Notes: generated by a model from the sequence alone, not told the origin. Positions 8,850 to 17,774 are shown, counted from the first letter of the stretch. The stretch is DNA of 64,000 bases from Frigoribacterium sp. Leaf8 (GCF_001421165.1 NZ_LMKB01000001.1:584009-648008); one strand, 5' to 3'. Program-made: numbers and translations.

Positions 8850-9320
8850 ATGGCCGACGAACTCACCGACGAGGAGTGGGTCGTCTGGGACTCCTTCTAC
8901 GCCATGAGACGGCGCCTCGACCGGGCCCTCGAGCTCCGTCTGCAGAGCGATTCGGGCGTGTCCGCCCCCGAGTACGAGATCCTCGTCGGCCTGGGCCGGA
9001 GCAGCGACCGACGCTCGCGCGTGCGGGACATCGCCGAGCAGATCGGCTGGGAGAAGAGCCGGGTCAGCCACCAGGTCACCCGCATGGAGCGCCGGGGGCT
9101 GGTGCGCCGCACCGAGTGCGCGTCCGACGCGCGGGGCACCTGGGTCGAGCTGACGCCCGACGGCCGCCGGGCCATGCTCGCGGCGACCCGGGGGCACACG
9201 GCCGCCATCAAGAGGTACTTCACGGACGTGCTCGAGACGGACGCCGAGGTCGTCCGGGCGTTCTCGGGTCGCGTGCTCGAGGCGATCGGCACGGACGCGT
9301 CGCCCGACGCCCAGGCCTGA
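8850..9320 (+). CDS. MarR family transcriptional regulator
   Basis: A 156-residue winged-helix dimer. An N-terminal dimerisation helix (EEWVVWDSFYAMRRRLDRAL) is followed by VRDIAEQIGWEKSRVSHQVTRMERRGLV as helix-turn-helix and a wing with the conserved DARGTWVELTPDGR. It is read divergently from the PutA-like gene with only 41 nt between starts, so it most likely represses itself and that neighbour. The ligand is unknown. Confidence 0.9.
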   Translation: MADELTDEEWVVWDSFYAMRRRLDRALELRLQSDSGVSAPEYEILVGLGRSSDRRSRVRDIAEQIGWEKSRVSHQVTRMERRGLVRRTECASDARGTWVELTPDGRRAMLAATRGHTAAIKRYFTDVLETDAEVVRAFSGRVLEAIGTDASPDAQA

Positions 9321-9322
9321 CC

Positions 9323-9333
9323 CGCGCCTCCTC
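9323..9333 (-). repeat. Dispersed motif GAGGAGGCGCG, intergenic copy
   Basis: An exact copy in reverse orientation, starting two bases after the MarR stop codon. Confidence 0.6.
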
Positions 9334-9370
9334 TGCGTCCCGACGCGGACGCGCGGTCGTCGCGGCCACC

Positions 9371-9415
9371 TCGGTCATCTCGGCCGTCTCGGCCGTGCCG
9401 GCCGTGCCGGCCGCG
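9371..9415. repeat. Five 9-bp tandem repeats abutting a stop codon
   Basis: Units 9371, 9380, 9389, 9398 and 9407 share the consensus YCGGCCGTS. The last unit ends one base before the stop codon of the glycosylase gene. Junction of convergent genes. Confidence 0.75.
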
Positions 9416-10378
9416 TCAGTGGAAGCGGTGGTCCTGGATGGTCATGCGCGGGCCGAACCTCGGCTTCGAGAAGCCGCTGCCCGTGATCAACCGCATGACG
9501 CGTTCACGGTGGCCGCGCCACGGCTCGAGCAGCTCGAGCATGCCGTCGTCGTCCACGGGACGGCCGATGAGCGCCCATCCGACCACGGCGGGTAGGTGGT
9601 AGTCGCCCACGCTGGGGCTGTCGGGATCGCCGTGCGCACGCTGCGTCGTCTCGGCGGCGGTCCAGACGCCCACGCCGGGGATCGACCGGAGGCGCGTCGC
9701 GACCTCGTCGCCACCCCGACCGACGGCGAGCGTGCGTTCTAGTGCCGGCGCCACCGCACAGACCCTCATGACGGTCGCCGATCGCTGCGGCCCGACGCCG
9801 GTCCGGTGCCACTCCCAGCTGGGGATGCGGCGCCAGCCCTGGGCGTCCGGCGGCACGACGAGCCCCTCGGGTGCCGGACCCGGCGCCGGCGTGCCGTGTC
9901 GACGCACGAGCTGCCGCCACGCACGCCAGGCCTCGACGCTCGTGACCTTCTGCTCGAGGATCGCCGGGACGACGGCCTGCAGCACGAGGTTGGTGCGGGT
10001 CAGGCGGAGCCCCGGTTGCCGCCGACGGGCGTCGGCCAGGAACGCGTTCGTCGTGACGTCGAGCCCCGACCAGTCGTCGCCGCGGCCCAGCAGCTCGGGC
10101 ACGTGCTCGATCGCCCAGGCGGCTCCCGGCCCCCACGCGTCGGCGCGGACGGACGAGGAGGCGCGGCTCGCCGACACGCAGAGCGTCGCCTCGCCCGCCG
10201 GGGTGCGCAGGGCGAGCCACGTCCGGTCGCCGTCGACCCGGAACGAGGGATCGCCCGAGCCGCGACCCAGGGGCCGCAGGGTGGCCCGGACGTCCACCGG
10301 GCGTGCCGACGAGTAGACCGTCCCGAGCCGTCGGTCGTCCGCGTCGGGAGCGGCCCCCGTGCGCTCGAGCTGATCCAT
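9416..10378 (-). CDS. DNA-3-methyladenine glycosylase II-like (HhH-GPD) protein
   Basis: A 320-residue base-excision-repair glycosylase of the AlkA type. The helix-hairpin-helix IPGVGVWTA lies at about 233-241 and the Gly/Pro-rich loop leads to the catalytic Asp D259 in VGDYHL, the standard HhH-GPD spacing. The N-terminal 100 residues form the AlkA-like beta domain. Start MDQLERTG is preferred; an in-frame ATG 51 nt upstream would run into the divergent promoter. The dispersed motif gives an in-frame RASS at a loop (10155-10165). It is convergent with marR. Confidence 0.85.
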   Translation of the reverse strand: MDQLERTGAAPDADDRRLGTVYSSARPVDVRATLRPLGRGSGDPSFRVDGDRTWLALRTPAGEATLCVSASRASSSVRADAWGPGAAWAIEHVPELLGRGDDWSGLDVTTNAFLADARRRQPGLRLTRTNLVLQAVVPAILEQKVTSVEAWRAWRQLVRRHGTPAPGPAPEGLVVPPDAQGWRRIPSWEWHRTGVGPQRSATVMRVCAVAPALERTLAVGRGGDEVATRLRSIPGVGVWTAAETTQRAHGDPDSPSVGDYHLPAVVGWALIGRPVDDDGMLELLEPWRGHRERVMRLITGSGFSKPRFGPRMTIQDHRFH

Positions 10379-10413
10379 GTCGCGATGGTAGACGCTCCCG
10401 CCGACAACCCCTC

Positions 10414-10443
10414 TTGCGTCATGGTTCATGTCTGTGTGATATT
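10414..10443 (+). promoter_or_regulatory. Candidate promoter for the sugar transferase gene
   Basis: TTGCGT, 18 nt, GATATT within the only AT-rich stretch between the divergent glycosylase and sugar-transferase genes, about 60 nt before the latter's ATG. Confidence 0.4.
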
Positions 10444-10499
10444 TTATGCGTCGGCCATCCGCCGCCCGTGCATGAGACGAGAGACACCGAGCAGACCCG

Positions 10500-11237
10500 A
10501 TGACGATCACCACGAGACCCCTGTCCGCACCCGCAGATGCACGCGTCACCTCCTCCGCGCCCGGCCGACCGAACCGCCACCACCAGGGCGATGCCCACGG
10601 TCCCGACGTCGCCCCGGCCGCTCCCCCGGTCCGGCGGGCCGCCGCCCGTCGGGCCAAGCGGGCGATCGACGTGGTCGGGGCCGTCGCCGCTCTGACCACC
10701 CTCGCTCCCGCGCTCGCCCTCGTCGCCCTGGCGGTGCGACTCGACAGCCGCGGCCCGGTCCTCTACCGCCAAGAACGCTGTGGGCTCGACGGCCGGACCT
10801 TCGAGATGCTGAAGTTCCGATCGATGGCCGACTCCGATCGGGCCGTCGCGATCATGCCCGAGGCGAACGACGCCGACGGGCCGCTGTTCAAGCTCCGCAT
10901 CGATCCGCGTGTGACCCGGGTCGGCCGCGTGCTCCGCAGGCACTCGCTCGACGAGCTGCCGCAGCTGGTGAACGTGCTGCGGGGCGAGATGAGCCTGGTC
11001 GGGCCGCGCCCGGCCCTGCCGCGAGAGGTCGCCCAGTACTGCAGCCGCGCCCGCCAGCGCTTGACGGTGCTGCCGGGGCTGACCGGCCCGTGGCAGGTGG
11101 GGGGCCGCTCCGACCTCGACTGGGACGCCGGGCTCGACCTCGACCTCGGCTACGTCCACGGCTGGACGCCGACGACCGATGCGCGGCTGCTCGTGCAGAC
11201 GATCGGCGCCGTCGTCCGGCCCTCCGGCGCGTACTGA
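10500..11237 (+). CDS. Undecaprenyl-phosphate sugar phosphotransferase (bacterial sugar transferase)
   Basis: A 245-residue enzyme of the WcaJ/PglC-type monotopic phosphoglycosyl transferase family, which starts exopolysaccharide or glycan assembly by moving a sugar-1-phosphate to undecaprenyl phosphate. After a 50-residue disordered Pro/Ala region there is one membrane helix (about 58-82), then the catalytic core: KFRSM, DPRVTRVGRVLRRHSLDELPQ with the catalytic Asp-Glu pair, GEMSLVGPRPALP, and GLTGPWQVGGRS. It is short compared with WcaJ because the extra N-terminal helices are absent. The LCP ligase follows 62 nt downstream, so the pair probably makes and attaches a wall glycan. Confidence 0.9.
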   Translation: MTITTRPLSAPADARVTSSAPGRPNRHHQGDAHGPDVAPAAPPVRRAAARRAKRAIDVVGAVAALTTLAPALALVALAVRLDSRGPVLYRQERCGLDGRTFEMLKFRSMADSDRAVAIMPEANDADGPLFKLRIDPRVTRVGRVLRRHSLDELPQLVNVLRGEMSLVGPRPALPREVAQYCSRARQRLTVLPGLTGPWQVGGRSDLDWDAGLDLDLGYVHGWTPTTDARLLVQTIGAVVRPSGAY

Positions 11238-11299
11238 GCGAGACGCGGCACGCGTTCCCCGGACCCGACCGCCGACCAGACCCCCGAAGCGGAGCCACC

Positions 11300-12310
11300 A
11301 TGACCGACCACCGTGCCCGCCGACGACGCCGCTCGTTCTTCCGACGCCACCGTCTCGCCATGACGAGCCTGCTCGTGCTGGTCGGCGTCGTGATCACGGG
11401 GGTCGGGGCCCTGGCGATCTTCGGTCTCACCACGATCCGGTCGGCCGAGGACGCCCTCGACGACGTCGGTACCCTGACCGACTACGCGGGCCGCCCCGCC
11501 CCCGCCACCGACGGCTCCGTCAACCTGCTGCTCCTCGGGTCGGACAGCCGCGAGCCCGTCGACGAACGCGACCTCGCGGACTCCGGGCCTCGACGGGCGG
11601 ACACGATCATGGTCGCCCACATCGCCGCGGACCGTCACTCCGTCGAGCTCGTGTCGATCCCTCGCGACACCTGGGTCGAGGTGCCGGGCCACGGCCAGGC
11701 CAAGGTCAACGCCGCCCTGGCCTGGGGCGGCGTCCCGCTCCAGACCCGGACGATCGAGGCGCTGACGGGCGCACGCATCGACCACGCCGCCGTCGTCGAC
11801 TTCGGTGGCGTCGAATCGATCGTCGCGACGTTGGGTGCCGTGACCGTGCAGAACGACGTCGAGTTCCGTCGAGGAGATCGCGTCTTCGCCGAGGGAGCCG
11901 TCACCCTCGACGGTCCGAGCGCTCTCGAGTACGTGCGCGAGCGCTACGCCTTCGCCGACGGCGACTTCCAGCGCATGCGCAATCAACGCGCCCTGGTGGC
12001 CGGCATCACCGACCGCCTGGTCAGCACGCGCACCCTGACCGATCCGGCGCGCATCTCGGCGTTCGTCGAGACCACCGCCGGTCACGTCGGGGTGGACAGC
12101 TCGTGGACCACGAGCGACATGATCGGCCTCGGCCTCTCGCTGAGGCAGCTCCGACCGTCCGACGTGACGTCCTTCACGATGCCCGTCTCGGGCACCGGCA
12201 CGTCACCCGACGGGCAGTCGATCGTCGTCGTCGACGACTCGATGCTCGACGACCTCCGCCGCGCGTTCGCCGACGACGACCTCGAGTCGCTCAGCCCCCC
12301 TGCGGGCTGA
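11300..12310 (+). CDS. LytR-CpsA-Psr (LCP) family glycopolymer ligase
   Basis: A 336-residue membrane-anchored protein that in this family transfers undecaprenyl-linked glycopolymers onto peptidoglycan. There is an Arg-rich cytoplasmic tail, one membrane helix (about 20-45), then an extracellular LCP domain with GSDSRE, RRADTIMVAHI, SIPRDTWVEVPG and the KVNAALAWGG region, covering the pyrophosphate-binding Arg/Asp residues. GGAG lies 9 nt before the ATG. The 3' end overlaps the convergent GntR gene by 20 bp, leaving no room for a terminator. Confidence 0.9.
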   Translation: MTDHRARRRRRSFFRRHRLAMTSLLVLVGVVITGVGALAIFGLTTIRSAEDALDDVGTLTDYAGRPAPATDGSVNLLLLGSDSREPVDERDLADSGPRRADTIMVAHIAADRHSVELVSIPRDTWVEVPGHGQAKVNAALAWGGVPLQTRTIEALTGARIDHAAVVDFGGVESIVATLGAVTVQNDVEFRRGDRVFAEGAVTLDGPSALEYVRERYAFADGDFQRMRNQRALVAGITDRLVSTRTLTDPARISAFVETTAGHVGVDSSWTTSDMIGLGLSLRQLRPSDVTSFTMPVSGTGTSPDGQSIVVVDDSMLDDLRRAFADDDLESLSPPAG

Positions 12311-13688
12311 GCGAACGGATCAGAGCGGCTGTTGCCGGGCCCCAGCCCCCGCCCGTCGCACCGGGCGGCACCCGCACGGCATCCGAGAACGTCCGCCACG
12401 AGCTCGGCGGCAGTCCGAATCCGCACGAGATCACCCCGTGGGCCAGACGGGGCTCGAGGATGTCGAGTTCGCGGGACAGCGCCGGTGATCGTTCGACCGA
12501 GGCGAGTCGTCTGACCGCGGTGCCCAGGCAGGTCAGGGTCGTCAGGGTCGCCGGGGCCCCTTCGGACCTCGTCGCGAGGGGGAGCAGTCGGCTCGTCACC
12601 GCCGCGATCTCGGCCCGGTCGGCGCTGCCGCCCGCCGGGTGTCGATCGGCCGACCACGACACGAGCCGGGCGTACAGATCGCGGGCGGCGACGACGTCGG
12701 CGAGCTCGGGGCGAGCGACCCGCGTGTAGCGGTTCGGAGCCATGTCGACGAGGCCCCTCTCGTCGAGCCGCTCGAGAGCGGAACGGACGGGAGTCCGCGA
12801 GACGCCCAGCCAGGTGGTGAGTTCGTCGTCGGCGAGCCTCTCGCCGGGCGTCAGGGTGCCGTCCAGGATCGCGACGAGGATCATCCGGTAGACGTCGTCG
12901 CTCAGGCGTGGTCGGACGAGGGTCGCACGGGCGCCGGCCCTCGCGACGTCGTCACCCCGGGCGAGGACGCGACGGCCCTCGACGACGGCGGACGCCCCGC
13001 GCGGATCGGACGACCCGACCCGGGCGACGTCGGGAAGGTCGAGCCTCGAGGTGACCCGTTCGCACGCCTCGGCCGCGGCGTCGACCAGCCCGCCGCCGAG
13101 TGACCGACGAACCTCGACGAACACGTCGGCGACGACGTCGAGATCGTCGGCGGACAGCTCTCGGAGGTGATGGCGCAGGGGCAGCGTCAGACGACGCGCG
13201 TGTCGGACGGCGAGGCGGCCGAACACGTTGTCGTCGACGGCCGACCACACCGCCGCCCAGGAGTCGCCGACCGCGTCGACCTCCTCGACGGAACCGTCCG
13301 CCGAGGAGGAACGGGCGCGGCAGTCGTCGACGAGGCCCGACAGGCGTCGATCGAGCCCGGTTCGTTCGTCGTGACCCGCCGACGCCACGACGGCCGCGAG
13401 CAGGGCGCACCCGACCGCCAGGAGGTCGACGGCGACCTCGCGGCGAGGGACCACGACGCTCGTCGCCCTCCGGGCCGAGATCTCGGCCAGTCGCACCTGC
13501 TCGAGCTTCGCGATGGCGACCCGGATCGGCGTCCGCGAGACACCGAGCCACGTCTCGCAGTCGGCGTCTCGCAGACGCTCGCCCGGTCGCAGCGTGCCGT
13601 CGAGGATCGCCGCGACCAGGTACTCGAAGACGGCGTCCTTCTGCAGGCGCCGAGGGATGACCGGACGGGCGGGGGTCGGGACGGGCAT
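12291..13688 (-). CDS. GntR regulator with two tandem wHTH/effector modules
   Basis: A 465-residue protein built from two copies of a GntR (FadR-like) module. Copy one has its winged helix at about 15-75 (ILDGTLRPGERLRDADCETW, then LGVSRTPIRVAIAKLEQ). Copy two has it at about 265-325 (ILDGTLTPGERLADDELTTW, then LGVSRTPVRSALERLDERG). Each is followed by an all-helical effector region. Ordinary GntR proteins are 220-250 residues with one such head. Copy two resembles the separate GntR at 20327, suggesting internal duplication of a shared ancestor. Start MPVPTPARP is chosen because a TATGCT -10 and a palindrome lie just upstream. It could bind two half-sites as a monomer or bridge distant sites. 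Confidence 0.85.
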   Translation of the reverse strand: MPVPTPARPVIPRRLQKDAVFEYLVAAILDGTLRPGERLRDADCETWLGVSRTPIRVAIAKLEQVRLAEISARRATSVVVPRREVAVDLLAVGCALLAAVVASAGHDERTGLDRRLSGLVDDCRARSSSADGSVEEVDAVGDSWAAVWSAVDDNVFGRLAVRHARRLTLPLRHHLRELSADDLDVVADVFVEVRRSLGGGLVDAAAEACERVTSRLDLPDVARVGSSDPRGASAVVEGRRVLARGDDVARAGARATLVRPRLSDDVYRMILVAILDGTLTPGERLADDELTTWLGVSRTPVRSALERLDERGLVDMAPNRYTRVARPELADVVAARDLYARLVSWSADRHPAGGSADRAEIAAVTSRLLPLATRSEGAPATLTTLTCLGTAVRRLASVERSPALSRELDILEPRLAHGVISCGFGLPPSSWRTFSDAVRVPPGATGGGWGPATAALIRSLSPQGG

Positions 13689-13724
13689 CGTCGCCTTTCG
13701 TCGGTGTCTGGAATTCCGGGTACC

Positions 13725-13744
13725 AGCATAAGGCATGCATGCCT
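13725..13744 (-). promoter_or_regulatory. Operator palindrome adjoining a -10 box, upstream of the double GntR gene
   Basis: The perfect 14-bp palindrome AGGCATGCATGCCT (13731-13744) directly adjoins TATGCT (13725-13730, minus strand), 37 nt before the start. A self-binding site in the promoter spacer is the natural reading. Confidence 0.55.
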
Positions 13745-13789
13745 CAGGCGTACGACGCTCCCCGACCGGCCTGCCCCTAGGATCTCCTG

Positions 13790-14698
13790 GTGGCGACCCC
13801 GAAGATCGTGTTGTTCTATGCCTTCACACCGCTCGGCGATCCCGAGGCGATGCGTCTGTGGCAGCGCGACCTCGCCGAGTCCCTGCACCTGCGCGGGCGC
13901 GTCCTCGTGTCCCACCAGGGCCTCAACGGCACGCTCGGAGGCGACCTGCCCGACGTCAAGCGCTGGCTCAAGAAGACCCGGCAGCACCCGGCCCTGGCCG
14001 GGCTCGACGTCAAGTGGAGCGAGGGCACCGGCGACGACTTCCCCCGCCTGTCGGTCAAGGTGCGCGACGAGATCGTGACGTTCGGCGCGCCCGACGAACT
14101 GCAGGTCGACGGGTCCGGCGTGGTGGGCACCGGTGAGCGGCTGTCCCCCGACGAACTCCACGAACTCGTCGACCGTGAGCAGGTCACCTTCTTCGACGGG
14201 CGCAACGAGTACGAGTCACGCATCGGTCGGTTCCGAGGCGCCGTGGTGCCCGACGTGGCCACGACCCGCGACTTCGTGGCCGAACTCGACAGCGGGCGCT
14301 ACGACCACCTCAAGGACGAGCCCGTCGTCACCTACTGCACGGGCGGCGTGCGCTGCGAGGTGCTGTCGTCCCTCATGACGTCGCGTGGGTTCTCGCGGGT
14401 CTACCAACTCGACGGGGGTGTCGTGCGCTACGGCGAGCGCTTCGGCGACGACGGCCTGTGGGACGGTTCGCTCTACGTCTTCGACGGTCGCGGCTCGGTC
14501 GAGTTCAGCGACCACGCGGCCGTGATCGGTCGCTGCGAGGTCTGCGGCACCGCGACCAGCCGCATGCAGAACTGCGTCGAGGTGCAGTGCCGACGGCAAC
14601 TGGTCGCCTGCGACGGGTGCGGTGCACGAGGCGACGTGACCTGCGACCGGCACCGCGCCTCCTCGTCCGTGACCGGCGGCGGACCTCCGGTGCTGTGA
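13790..14698 (+). CDS. trhO: tRNA uridine(34) hydroxylase TrhO (rhodanese-like, UPF0176)
   Basis: A 302-residue homologue of YceA/TrhO, which hydroxylates U34 of certain tRNAs in an oxygen-dependent way on the path to 5-oxyacetyl-uridine. The N-terminal acylphosphatase-like domain has [11 protein letters not shown] (about 41-51). The rhodanese domain carries the loop CTGGVRCE with catalytic C183 and second Cys C189. The C-terminal Cys-rich zinc region ([18 protein letters not shown]) is that of the longer family form. GTG start at 13790. The last residues include an in-frame RASS from the dispersed motif (14654-14664). It reads in the same direction as the PPOX gene 33 nt downstream. Confidence 0.92.
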   Translation: MATPKIVLFYAFTPLGDPEAMRLWQRDLAESLHLRGRVLVSHQGLNGTLGGDLPDVKRWLKKTRQHPALAGLDVKWSEGTGDDFPRLSVKVRDEIVTFGAPDELQVDGSGVVGTGERLSPDELHELVDREQVTFFDGRNEYESRIGRFRGAVVPDVATTRDFVAELDSGRYDHLKDEPVVTYCTGGVRCEVLSSLMTSRGFSRVYQLDGGVVRYGERFGDDGLWDGSLYVFDGRGSVEFSDHAAVIGRCEVCGTATSRMQNCVEVQCRRQLVACDGCGARGDVTCDRHRASSSVTGGGPPVL

Positions 14699-14731
14699 CC
14701 TCGGTCGAGGCTCCGGCGTAGGGTCCCCGGC

Positions 14732-15217
14732 ATGACTGAGACCAACGACATCAAGAAGATCGGCGAGGTCCTCGACGCGGGCCGCATCGGCATCCTCACC
14801 ACGCAGAGCAGCCACGGCCACCTCGTGAGCCGACCCCTCGCGATCGTCGATCGCGACTTCGACGGCAAGGTGTACTTCTTCACGCGCGACCCCTCCCCCA
14901 AGGTCGACGACGTCAAGGCGCACCCGCAGGTGAACGTCGCCGTCGAGACCGGCAAGGGCTACCTGTCGCTCGCGGGCAAGGCCTCGATCGTCAAGGACTC
15001 CGGGCTGATCGACGAACTGTGGACGACCGGGGCCGAGGCCTGGTTCGACAAGGGCCGCGAGGACCCGACCGTCGCACTGCTCGAGGTCGACGTCGACACG
15101 GCCGAGTACTGGGTCAGCAACGAGCCCAAGGCCGTCACCCTGTTCAAGTACGCCAAGGCCGCCGTGACCGGCGGACACCCGAAGAACGTCGCCGACACCG
15201 GCACCGTCTCGCTCTAG
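14732..15217 (+). CDS. Pyridoxamine 5'-phosphate oxidase-family (general stress) protein
   Basis: A 161-residue split-barrel flavin-binding protein of the general-stress PPOX class. IGILTTQSSHGHLVSRPLAI is the first strand pair, YFFTRDPSPKVDDVKAHPQV the cofactor-facing loop, and a Trp near residue 120 closes the pocket. Related actinobacterial proteins bind FMN or F420, but the sequence alone does not tell which. It could be an oxidoreductase or a flavin store. Confidence 0.85.
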   Translation: MTETNDIKKIGEVLDAGRIGILTTQSSHGHLVSRPLAIVDRDFDGKVYFFTRDPSPKVDDVKAHPQVNVAVETGKGYLSLAGKASIVKDSGLIDELWTTGAEAWFDKGREDPTVALLEVDVDTAEYWVSNEPKAVTLFKYAKAAVTGGHPKNVADTGTVSL

Positions 15218-15219
15218 CC

Positions 15220-15230
15220 GAGGAGGCGCG
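15220..15230 (+). repeat. Dispersed motif GAGGAGGCGCG, intergenic copy
   Basis: An exact copy three bases after the PPOX stop codon; its last base begins the hairpin at 15230. Confidence 0.6.
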
Positions 15231-15258
15231 GCGCGGGTCGTCCTCGACGGCCCGCGCC
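15230..15258. terminator. Bidirectional terminator-like hairpin
   Basis: An 11-bp stem GGCGCGGGTCG/CGGCCCGCGCC (one G-U pair) with a 7-nt loop in the convergent gap between the PPOX and DUF4190 genes. There is no U tract, as is common at high GC. Confidence 0.6.
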
Positions 15259-15299
15259 CCCGGTGGCTCGCGCCCCGTGCTGGTCCGTGCCCGCCCCGG

Positions 15300-16004
15300 T
15301 CACCCGCAGGTGACGGTCCGACCGTCGCCGTTCACGTAGTCGCCGGGACCGAGCTGGGCACAGGTCGTCGCGAGTTGCGAGTAGTAGTCGAGTGCCGCGA
15401 TCGCGTACACGAGGCTCAGGACGATGACGATCGAGGCGACGACCATGCCGGTCAGCGCGAGGGTGGCCGGGCGGCCGGCGGCCCGAGCGCGTCGCGCCGC
15501 CACGATGCCGAACACCAGGCCGAGGGGCGCGAAGAAGACACCGAAGACGATCGACGCGATCGCGAGACCGCGGCCCTCGTCGTCGGTGCGGGGCGGTGCC
15601 GACGACCAGTCGTCGTCGGCGGGGAAGAAGTACGAGCCGAGGCCTGCGTTCTCGGCCCGGGCGCCGGGTGCGGAGCCGGTCTCGGGCACGGGACCGGGCG
15701 GCGGCGCCCAGACCTGACGACCGTCGGAGTCCCACGTCGGCGCGGCGGCCTGCTGGCCGACGGGCTGCGACGCGAGGGGCTGCGACGCCGCGGGCTGGGG
15801 GAAGAACGGCTGCTGCTGTCGCGCGGCGGGCATCGACGATGCGCCGGAGGGGTCGAGCGGCCAACCGCGGTCGGCCACGCCCGCCTCGGGGTGCACCGGG
15901 CGAGGCGGACCGAACGGGAACTCGCCCCGGTCGGGCTCGGTCGGCGCGGGCCGGGCGAACCGGGCCCACGGCGACGGCGGACGCCCCGGCTGCTCGTTGC
16001 TCAT
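15300..16004 (-). CDS. DUF4190-type membrane protein with Pro/Gln-rich cytoplasmic tail
   Basis: A 234-residue protein. Residues 1-135 are disordered and rich in Pro, Ala and Gln (RQQQPFFPQPAASQPLASQP). Two membrane helices follow (about 142-165 and 178-205) around an ARRARAAG loop, the DUF4190 pattern, then a short extracellular tail with two cysteines (TTCAQLG and TVTCG) that may form a disulphide. Function is unknown; such proteins are common in Actinobacteria. Start MSNEQPG is chosen; upstream codons overlap a plain GC-rich leader. Confidence 0.75.
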   Translation of the reverse strand: MSNEQPGRPPSPWARFARPAPTEPDRGEFPFGPPRPVHPEAGVADRGWPLDPSGASSMPAARQQQPFFPQPAASQPLASQPVGQQAAAPTWDSDGRQVWAPPPGPVPETGSAPGARAENAGLGSYFFPADDDWSSAPPRTDDEGRGLAIASIVFGVFFAPLGLVFGIVAARRARAAGRPATLALTGMVVASIVIVLSLVYAIAALDYYSQLATTCAQLGPGDYVNGDGRTVTCG

Positions 16005-16070
16005 GCAGGCGAGGGTAGTACGGCCGCCTGCGCGACCGGCAGGGCGGTGACCGGGCCCGTGGACAGGTGC

Positions 16071-16081
16071 CGCGCCTCCTC
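16071..16081 (-). repeat. Dispersed motif GAGGAGGCGCG, intergenic copy
   Basis: An exact copy in reverse orientation in the 142-nt gap between the DUF4190 gene and pfkA. Confidence 0.6.
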
Positions 16082-16146
16082 GTGGTCCATGATGGGTCTC
16101 GACCTCGGCCCGTCGATCGGGCCCTTCGATGCGATGGAGCCCCTCG

Positions 16147-17172
16147 ATGCGAATCGGAATCCTCACCAGCGGTGGCGACTGCCCCGGTCTCAACGCGGTC
16201 ATCCGCGGTGCCGTGCTCAAGGGCACGCAGATCCACGGACAAGAGTTCGTCGGCTTCCGCGACGGCTGGCGAGGCGTCGTCGACGGCGACGTGATGCCCC
16301 TCACCCGCAAAGAGATCCAGGGCATCGCGAAACAGGGCGGCACGATCCTCGGGACGAGCCGCACGAACCCGTTCGAGGGCGACGGCGGCGTCGACCGCAT
16401 CGCCGAGAACATGGAGCGCTTCGGCATCGACGCCATGATCGCCATCGGCGGCGAGGGCACCCTGGCCGCCGCCAAGCGCCTGACGGACGCGGGGCTCAAG
16501 ATCGTCGGCGTGCCCAAGACCGTCGACAACGACCTCGGGGCGACCGACTACACCTTCGGCTTCGACACCGCGGTCCAGATCGCCACCGACGCCATGGACC
16601 GCCTGCGCACCACCGGCGACTCGCACAGCCGCTGCATGGTCGCCGAGGTCATGGGCCGGCACGTGGGCTGGATCGCCCTGCACTCGGGCATGGCCGCCGG
16701 TGCCCACGCGATCCTCATCCCCGAGCAGGCGACCAGCATGGACCAGATCGTCGAATGGGTGCAGTCGGCCTACGACCGGGGTCGCGCACCGCTGGTGGTC
16801 GTCGCCGAGGGCTTCGTACCCGACCACGAGAGCGACGTGCACTCCGAGCGCGGCCTGGACGCCTTCGGCCGCCCGCGCCTCGGCGGGATCGGCGAGCGAC
16901 TCGCCCCCGTCATCGAGGAGCGCACGGGCATCGAGACCCGCGCCACGACGTTGGGGCACATCCAACGCGGCGGTACGCCCACGTCCTACGACCGCGTGCT
17001 CGCCACGCGACTCGGCATGGCGGCGAGCGACGCGGTGGTCGAGGGTCGCTGGGGGCGCATGGTCGCCCTGCGGGGCACCGAGATCGTCCACGTCTCGTTC
17101 GAGGAGGCCCTCGACAGCCTCAAGGTCGTCCCGCAGCACCGCTACGACGAGGCCGCGATCCTCTTCGGCTGA
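16147..17172 (+). CDS. pfkA: 6-phosphofructokinase
   Basis: A 341-residue glycolytic enzyme phosphorylating fructose 6-phosphate. TSGGDCPGLNAVIRG (residues 7-21) binds the phosphoryl donor. GGEGTL has Gly at the position equivalent to E. coli Gly104, which favours ATP over pyrophosphate. PKTVDNDL has the Lys typical of the long-clade (group III) enzymes and the catalytic Asp. AEVMGRHVGWIAL and GHIQRGGTPTSYDR complete the sugar site. MRIGILTS is preferred over an ATG 18 nt upstream because GGAG then sits at ribosome-binding distance and the protein begins as homologues do. Confidence 0.95.
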   Translation: MRIGILTSGGDCPGLNAVIRGAVLKGTQIHGQEFVGFRDGWRGVVDGDVMPLTRKEIQGIAKQGGTILGTSRTNPFEGDGGVDRIAENMERFGIDAMIAIGGEGTLAAAKRLTDAGLKIVGVPKTVDNDLGATDYTFGFDTAVQIATDAMDRLRTTGDSHSRCMVAEVMGRHVGWIALHSGMAAGAHAILIPEQATSMDQIVEWVQSAYDRGRAPLVVVAEGFVPDHESDVHSERGLDAFGRPRLGGIGERLAPVIEERTGIETRATTLGHIQRGGTPTSYDRVLATRLGMAASDAVVEGRWGRMVALRGTEIVHVSFEEALDSLKVVPQHRYDEAAILFG

Positions 17173-17253
17173 GGGGCGGCCGCCGGTGGGCGGTGGCGCG
17201 GGGTCCGTCGCACAGGCGATGTGCACCCGGCCGGAGTCTGACAGGCTCGACGC

Positions 17254-17763
17254 ATGATCACGTTCATCGTGGTGGGGGCGATCGGACTCCTGCTCCTGCT
17301 CGTCAGCATCGTCGTGGGCGACCTGCTCGACGTCGTCGACATCGGCGACGGGCTCGTCTCGGGCGTCGCCCTGGGCGCGGCCCTGGCCATCTTCGGGCTC
17401 GCCGGGGTCGTCACGTCGCAGACCGACCTCGCCGCGGGGTGGACCTACGCCGTCGCCGTCGGCATGGCCCTCGTCGCCCTCGTGCTGATCCAGCTCGTCG
17501 TCCGCCGCGTGACGCGCCGCGAGAGCGGGGGTCACTGGTCGCCCGTCGGGTTCGTCGGCGTCACGACCGAGGCCACCGGCCCGGCCGGCGGCGAGGTCCG
17601 GCTCGACGACGTCCGCGAGCTCGAGCGGCGGCTCGCGACCAGCGACGCGCGCATCGAGCGCGGCGTCCGCGTCCGCGTCGTGGCCGAGAACGGCCCGCGC
17701 GTGCAGGTCGAGGCGCTCGACGCCGGCGAGACCTCCGCGTCACGTGATCCCCAGACCAACTGA
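17254..17763 (+). CDS. NfeD-like membrane protein
   Basis: A 169-residue protein with three or four membrane helices in residues 1-85 and a soluble OB-fold-like C-terminal domain (PVGFVGVTTEATGPAGGEVRL), as in short NfeD proteins. It sits 11 nt upstream of a flotillin gene; NfeD and SPFH proteins are partners in membrane microdomains, so a shared complex is likely. Confidence 0.8.
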   Translation: MITFIVVGAIGLLLLLVSIVVGDLLDVVDIGDGLVSGVALGAALAIFGLAGVVTSQTDLAAGWTYAVAVGMALVALVLIQLVVRRVTRRESGGHWSPVGFVGVTTEATGPAGGEVRLDDVRELERRLATSDARIERGVRVRVVAENGPRVQVEALDAGETSASRDPQTN

Positions 17764-17774
17764 AAGGAAGCCCC

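Noticed and set aside
5629..8907. A very long plus-strand open frame opposite the PutA-like gene
   Set aside because: It is an antisense shadow caused by GC-rich codon bias; its composition is low-complexity Asp/Gly/Arg and it has no domain, whereas the minus frame is collinear with PutA.
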